A DNA stretch of 64,000 bases from Acidobacteriaceae bacterium (lineage in GTDB: Bacteria > Acidobacteriota > Terriglobia > Terriglobales > Acidobacteriaceae): NCBI GenBank assembly GCA_003160215.1, contig PLQW01000276.1, positions 1-64,000 of the forward strand. Direction: 5' to 3'. This document shows positions 60,672-64,000 of the stretch, piece by piece. The notes under the pieces are model-generated. The model was not told where the DNA came from. It was given only the letters and a program-made list of their open reading frames with translations, and ran no database searches. Each line of letters begins with the position of its first letter. The stretch's first letter is position 1. The translations under genes and the position numbers were made by a program.

Positions 60672-61829
60672 ATGCCTGACGAACTTCTGCGCTACCGCAC
60701 CGAGTTCCCCATCCTCAGCCGCACTGCCTATCTCATCAGCAACTCGCTCGGGGCGATGCCCTGCGGCGTGGAGGATTCGCTGCACACCGAACTGTGGAAC
60801 ACGCGGGGCGTTCGCGCCTGGGAAGAGGAATGGTGGATGCTGGCCGCGCAGGTCGGCGATGAGATCGGCGCGCTGTTTAACGCTCCTCAGGGCTCGGTCG
60901 CCTGTCTGCAAAACGTGACCACCTGCCAGGCGACGGTGGCTTCGTGCTTCGACTTCAGCGGTCGCCGCAACAAAGTCGTCTATACCGACCTGAATTTTCC
61001 CTCGGTGATGTACCTCTGGGAAGCGCAACGTTTGCGCGGCGCTCGGGTCGAGATGGTACGCAACGACGACAGCATCAACGTCAACACTGAGCGCCTGCTT
61101 GCGGCGATCGACGAAGAGACGCTCATCGTCCCGATCTCGCACGTAATCTTTCGCAGCGCCTTCATCCAGAATGTGGAGGCCATCGTGGAGAAGGCGCACC
61201 GCGTCGGCGCTTACGTATTGCTCGATTCCTTCCAGGCGACGGGCACTGTGCCCTTCGACGTGCAAAAGCTCGACGTGGACTTCTGCACCGGCGGCGTGCT
61301 GAAGTGGTTGTGTGGCGGGCCGGGCACGGCGTATCTGTATGTGCGTCCCGATCTGGCGAAGAAGCTTGAGCCGACATTCACTGGATGGAACAGCCACGAA
61401 AACCCCTTTGGGTTCGAGATTGGCGCAACGCGTTATGCGCCAACTATCTATCGCTTCACCCAGGGCGCGCCAAACATTCCCGCTCTGAAAGTTGCGCAGC
61501 CGGGATTGAAAATCATTGCCGAAGCTGGGGTCGAGAGTATCCGCGAAAAGTCGAAGCGTCAGACCGCGCTGCTCATTGCGATGGCCGACCGCCACGGCTG
61601 GCGGGTAAACACGCCACGCGATCCCGAGCGTCGCGGCGGCACCGTGTCGATTGACATGCCCAACGCGCAACAGGTTTGCGCCGAACTACTCAAGCGCGAG
61701 GTGCTGGTGGATTACCGTCCCAAGGCGGGCGTGCGCTTCTCGCCACATTTCTACAACACCGACGAAGAGCTGACAAAAGGGATCGCCGCAGCGGAAGAGA
61801 TCTTGAGCGAAATGAAGGTGGGACCGTAA
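60672..61829 (+). CDS. Class V aminotransferase, kynureninase-like
   Basis: 385 aa. Fold type I PLP enzyme: AYLISNSLGAMPCGVEDSL, WEEEWWMLAAQVGDEIGALF, NVTTCQATVASCFDFSG, VLLDSFQATGTVPFDV with the PLP Asp, Schiff-base Lys211 in GGVLKWLCGGPGTAYLYV, and the substrate-end RFSPHFYNTDEEL. Closest by eye to kynureninase and related cleaving enzymes. Tryptophan-catabolic neighbours are missing, so the substrate is open. TACAAT lies 7 nt before the ATG. Confidence 0.83.
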   Translation: MPDELLRYRTEFPILSRTAYLISNSLGAMPCGVEDSLHTELWNTRGVRAWEEEWWMLAAQVGDEIGALFNAPQGSVACLQNVTTCQATVASCFDFSGRRNKVVYTDLNFPSVMYLWEAQRLRGARVEMVRNDDSINVNTERLLAAIDEETLIVPISHVIFRSAFIQNVEAIVEKAHRVGAYVLLDSFQATGTVPFDVQKLDVDFCTGGVLKWLCGGPGTAYLYVRPDLAKKLEPTFTGWNSHENPFGFEIGATRYAPTIYRFTQGAPNIPALKVAQPGLKIIAEAGVESIREKSKRQTALLIAMADRHGWRVNTPRDPERRGGTVSIDMPNAQQVCAELLKREVLVDYRPKAGVRFSPHFYNTDEELTKGIAAAEEILSEMKVGP

Positions 61830-61992
61830 GAAGAGGTGCGCCAAGATCAAGGAGCACCCCTTCAGCCAGAACCTCTCATACCAATCCCTTCGCAGTGTAC
61901 CCGTCCGTCATCCTGGTGATAGCATTCCCCGTAGAGCGGAATAGCCGCGCCACTCTTACTGACGTTGTGAAAGCGGCCTGAGCGGGGTGTGC

Positions 61993-63390
61993 ATGACCGA
62001 TCAATCTACCAATGCTGTAAAGGTGCCCTTTCGTTCGATGGGTGTGAAGCTGATCGTTGTCTGCTTCCTTGCATTGTTGATGACGATTCCTGCGCTGTTT
62101 GTGTGGAGCCTCATTGAAGACCGTAGCAATCGTGCGGCCGAGGTTGTGAACGAGGTCGGCGGACTCGTCGGAGGGCCGCAGACCTTCCTTGGTCCGGTGC
62201 TGGCCATCCCTTATGAAGTTCCTCGTAGTCTGGTCAATGCTGCGGAGCATGAAGTCTACATAGTATTTCCAAGCCGCGCCGAGGCAGCCGTTGGCACGAA
62301 GACCGAAGAGCGCCACCGATCGCTGTTTAAAGTGCCGGTGTATCAGTCGGATATCGCCTTTAATGCATCATTCGACCTTTCTGGGATCCCGGCCAATGCG
62401 CCCGATGGTGCACGGCTGGACTGGAATCGGGCGGAATTCCTGGTGGGCGCCACTGATGCACGCGGCGCGCAGGCCGACGCCACCATCACCGCCGGGGGTA
62501 AGGTTGGGTCGTTTGCGCCAGCCGCAGCTCTCCAAAGCGTGACGATCAATTTGCGGCAGGGTGGCGAGACGCAGCTTGCTTTGTTTGGCGCGCGAGCCGC
62601 AGGCCTTGCCCAGCCGAATGCGAAGTTCGACGTGACTGCCACGCTAAAGTTTACTGGCGCGCAGCGGCTTGCTATTCTCGCTTTTGGCAAGGCCACCGCA
62701 GTGTCTGTCAAAGGCGATTGGCCGCATCCCAGCTTCAACGGAGGGTTTCTGCCGGTCACGCAGACGGTCACGGACCGGGGATTCGAAGCGAATTGGTCTG
62801 TACCGTTCATCGCGCGCGGGGTACAGGCGGAAGGCAGCGCCGATGTCATCGGTCGATTGGGCCGCACAGCGCTGGGCGTTTCCTTCGTCGAGCTGGCCGA
62901 TCCCTACCAATCTGTAACGCGATCCCTCAAGTACGCGTTGTTGTTTGTGGGACTGGTCTTTCTCTCTTACTTCCTATTTGAGGTGGCGACCGGCAAACGC
63001 GTCCATCCAGCACAATACATTCTCATCGGCGTGGCGCAATTGGTCTTTTACCTGCTGCTTCTATCGATTGCCGAACGCATCGGCTTTGATCTCGCCTTTG
63101 CTATTGCCGCCACCGCGACGGTCGCCCTCATCTCGGCCTATGCCGGATGGGTGTTCGAGAGCCGGAAGTTCGGCCTGCGCGCTCTGGTCGCCTTCGCCAC
63201 CCTCTACGGTCTCATCTACCTGTTGCTGCGGTTGGAGGACAAAGCCCTGCTGGTAGGCGCTGTGGCTAGCTTCGCAGCCATCGCGGCCGTCATGTACTTC
63301 ACCCGCAGGATGGACTGGTACGGCTCTTCCGGAGTACCGCTGCAGGTGTCATTGAGGGAGCGCGGAAGCGAGGCACCAGGAACCAACTGA
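61993..63390 (+). CDS. creD: Inner-membrane protein CreD
   Basis: 465 aa from ATG 61993. N-terminal TM helix (VKLIVVCFLALLMTIPALFV) and the conserved SLIEDRSNRAAEVVNEVGG start, a periplasmic beta-rich domain with GPVLAIPYEV and QSVTINLRQGGETQLALFGA-type blocks, then about five C-terminal helices including LFVGLVFLSYFLFEVATGKR and AQYILIGVAQLVFYLLLLSI. CreD is an integral membrane protein of unclear function, regulated by CreBC in enterobacteria; no creBC is visible here. Confidence 0.9.
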   Translation: MTDQSTNAVKVPFRSMGVKLIVVCFLALLMTIPALFVWSLIEDRSNRAAEVVNEVGGLVGGPQTFLGPVLAIPYEVPRSLVNAAEHEVYIVFPSRAEAAVGTKTEERHRSLFKVPVYQSDIAFNASFDLSGIPANAPDGARLDWNRAEFLVGATDARGAQADATITAGGKVGSFAPAAALQSVTINLRQGGETQLALFGARAAGLAQPNAKFDVTATLKFTGAQRLAILAFGKATAVSVKGDWPHPSFNGGFLPVTQTVTDRGFEANWSVPFIARGVQAEGSADVIGRLGRTALGVSFVELADPYQSVTRSLKYALLFVGLVFLSYFLFEVATGKRVHPAQYILIGVAQLVFYLLLLSIAERIGFDLAFAIAATATVALISAYAGWVFESRKFGLRALVAFATLYGLIYLLLRLEDKALLVGAVASFAAIAAVMYFTRRMDWYGSSGVPLQVSLRERGSEAPGTN

Positions 63391-63413
63391 ATAAGACTCA
63401 CTTCAAACTCCCG

Positions 63414-63441
63414 TTGACATTCGCCTTTTATTCGCTAACAA
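63414..63441 (+). promoter_or_regulatory. Promoter of lexA
   Basis: TTGACA (63414-63419), then a 16-bp spacer, then TAACAA (63436-63441); the only classic -35/-10 pair I trust in the window. A GGAGGT Shine-Dalgarno (63449-63454) follows. Direct repeat TTCGC occurs at 63420-63424 and 63431-63435 between the elements, a possible LexA site; the acidobacterial LexA box is not known to me. Confidence 0.6.
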
Positions 63442-63466
63442 TAGGAGTGGAGGTCCGGGCCCAGCC

Positions 63467-64000
63467 ATGGCACTCACTCGCCGTCAGAAACAGGTGTACG
63501 ACTTTATCTCCGAATTCGTGGACAAGCACGGCTATTCGCCGTCGTTCGAAGAGATTGCCGAGGGGCTCGGCCTGAGCTCGCTGGCGACCGTGCACAAGCA
63601 CATCACCAACCTGGAGCAGAAGGGCTTGTTGCACCGCGACTACAATCGCAGCCGCTCTATCGATCTGCTGAAGCCGCGGGGACGCATGAAGCAATCGCTC
63701 GCCGTGGCTGCTGCGGCGGCGGCCGAGAACGGGATGAGTCTGCCGCTGATGGGACGCATCGCCGCTGGCCGCCCGCTGGAGGCGATGGAGAACCCCGAGT
63801 CCATTTCGCTCGCCGACTTCACCCGCTCGAAAGACGTGTACGTGCTTCAGGTAACGGGCGAGAGCATGCAGGACGAGCACATCGTAGATGGCGACTATGT
63901 TCTGGTGGAGAAAACCAATGTCGCGCGCGATGGCGAGATCGTGGTCGCGCTAGTGAATGGCAGCGACGCCACCCTGAAACGAATCTACCTTGAAGGCAAC
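63467..64000 (+). CDS. lexA: LexA repressor (partial, runs off window)
   Basis: First 178 residues are present; the 3' end lies beyond 64000. N-terminal winged HTH: RRQKQVYDFISEFVDKHGYS, then SFEEIAEGLGLSSLATVHKH. Self-cleavage site Ala100-Gly101 in GRIAAGRPL; catalytic Ser133 in TGESMQDEH and Lys171 in SDATLKRIY. So it is a full S24-type LexA. It represses the SOS response and cleaves itself when RecA filaments form. Has a good promoter and Shine-Dalgarno. Confidence 0.94.
   Translation, partial: MALTRRQKQVYDFISEFVDKHGYSPSFEEIAEGLGLSSLATVHKHITNLEQKGLLHRDYNRSRSIDLLKPRGRMKQSLAVAAAAAAENGMSLPLMGRIAAGRPLEAMENPESISLADFTRSKDVYVLQVTGESMQDEHIVDGDYVLVEKTNVARDGEIVVALVNGSDATLKRIYLEGN

Noticed and set aside
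60489-61670. 393-codon open frame antisense to the kynureninase-like gene
   Set aside because: Mirror of a well-supported PLP enzyme; no motif or Shine-Dalgarno.

Overview
The window looks like chromosomal DNA of an Acidobacteriota member (Terriglobia-like). It is GC-rich overall and carries families that are common in that phylum: a DNA-binding Ser/Thr kinase with TPRs, a SYLF protein, a sortilin-type BNR repeat protein, a LolA-like protein, an M2 (ACE-like) peptidase and a sedolisin. The intergenic palindromic repeats also fit. This placement is inference; no rRNA or tRNA gene is present to confirm it.

Layout. 1-5.3 kb: a Moco-type riboswitch and moaA, a remnant of a sigma-54 activator, an HtrA protease, a peptidoglycan-binding-like protein, a ribbon-helix-helix/RelE module and a VOC protein. 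5.4-15.2 kb: a sugar MFS porter, a DUF433/PIN-like module, a secreted GH38 alpha-mannosidase with a sodium-solute symporter, an alpha/beta hydrolase and an MFS exporter. 15.4-24 kb: a TPR protein, a lipoprotein, an orphan sensor kinase with a divergent minimal phosphoacceptor-like protein, SYLF (plus a broken copy), OsmC and several very small proteins. 24.1-28.6 kb: a decayed GcvT / FAD oxidoreductase / Rieske oxygenase cluster that looks like quaternary-amine demethylation. 28.6-42 kb: serine synthesis (serA with a class V aminotransferase), yqeY, a toxin-antitoxin pair with a frameshifted toxin, folC, plsC, a class I amidotransferase, serS, an M2 peptidase, an orphan HicB and an MBL-fold hydrolase. 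42-48.6 kb: dnaB, a two-gene accessory cassette (nucleosidase plus winged-helix-like partner), an alpha/beta hydrolase, rpiB and glyA. 48.6-64 kb: a glycosyltransferase between inverted repeats, LolA-like and BNR proteins, a sedolisin, the kinase/transcription-factor fusion, a kynureninase-like enzyme, CreD and the 5' part of lexA.

How it fits together. Serine and one-carbon metabolism recurs (serA, its aminotransferase, serS, glyA, folC). Secretion and envelope functions are frequent (HtrA, LolA-like, BNR, sedolisin, M2, CreD). The two most interesting observations are these. First, the 43.5-45.3 kb cassette pairs a PNP/MTAN-fold nucleosidase with a small protein carrying a similar winged-helix-like module; it is a candidate undescribed stress or defence unit. 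Second, 11-bp tandem operators upstream of the kinase/transcription-factor gene, the sedolisin gene and a small gene suggest a local regulon. At least seven genes have a -10-like hexamer 6-8 nt before the start codon, which suggests leaderless mRNAs.
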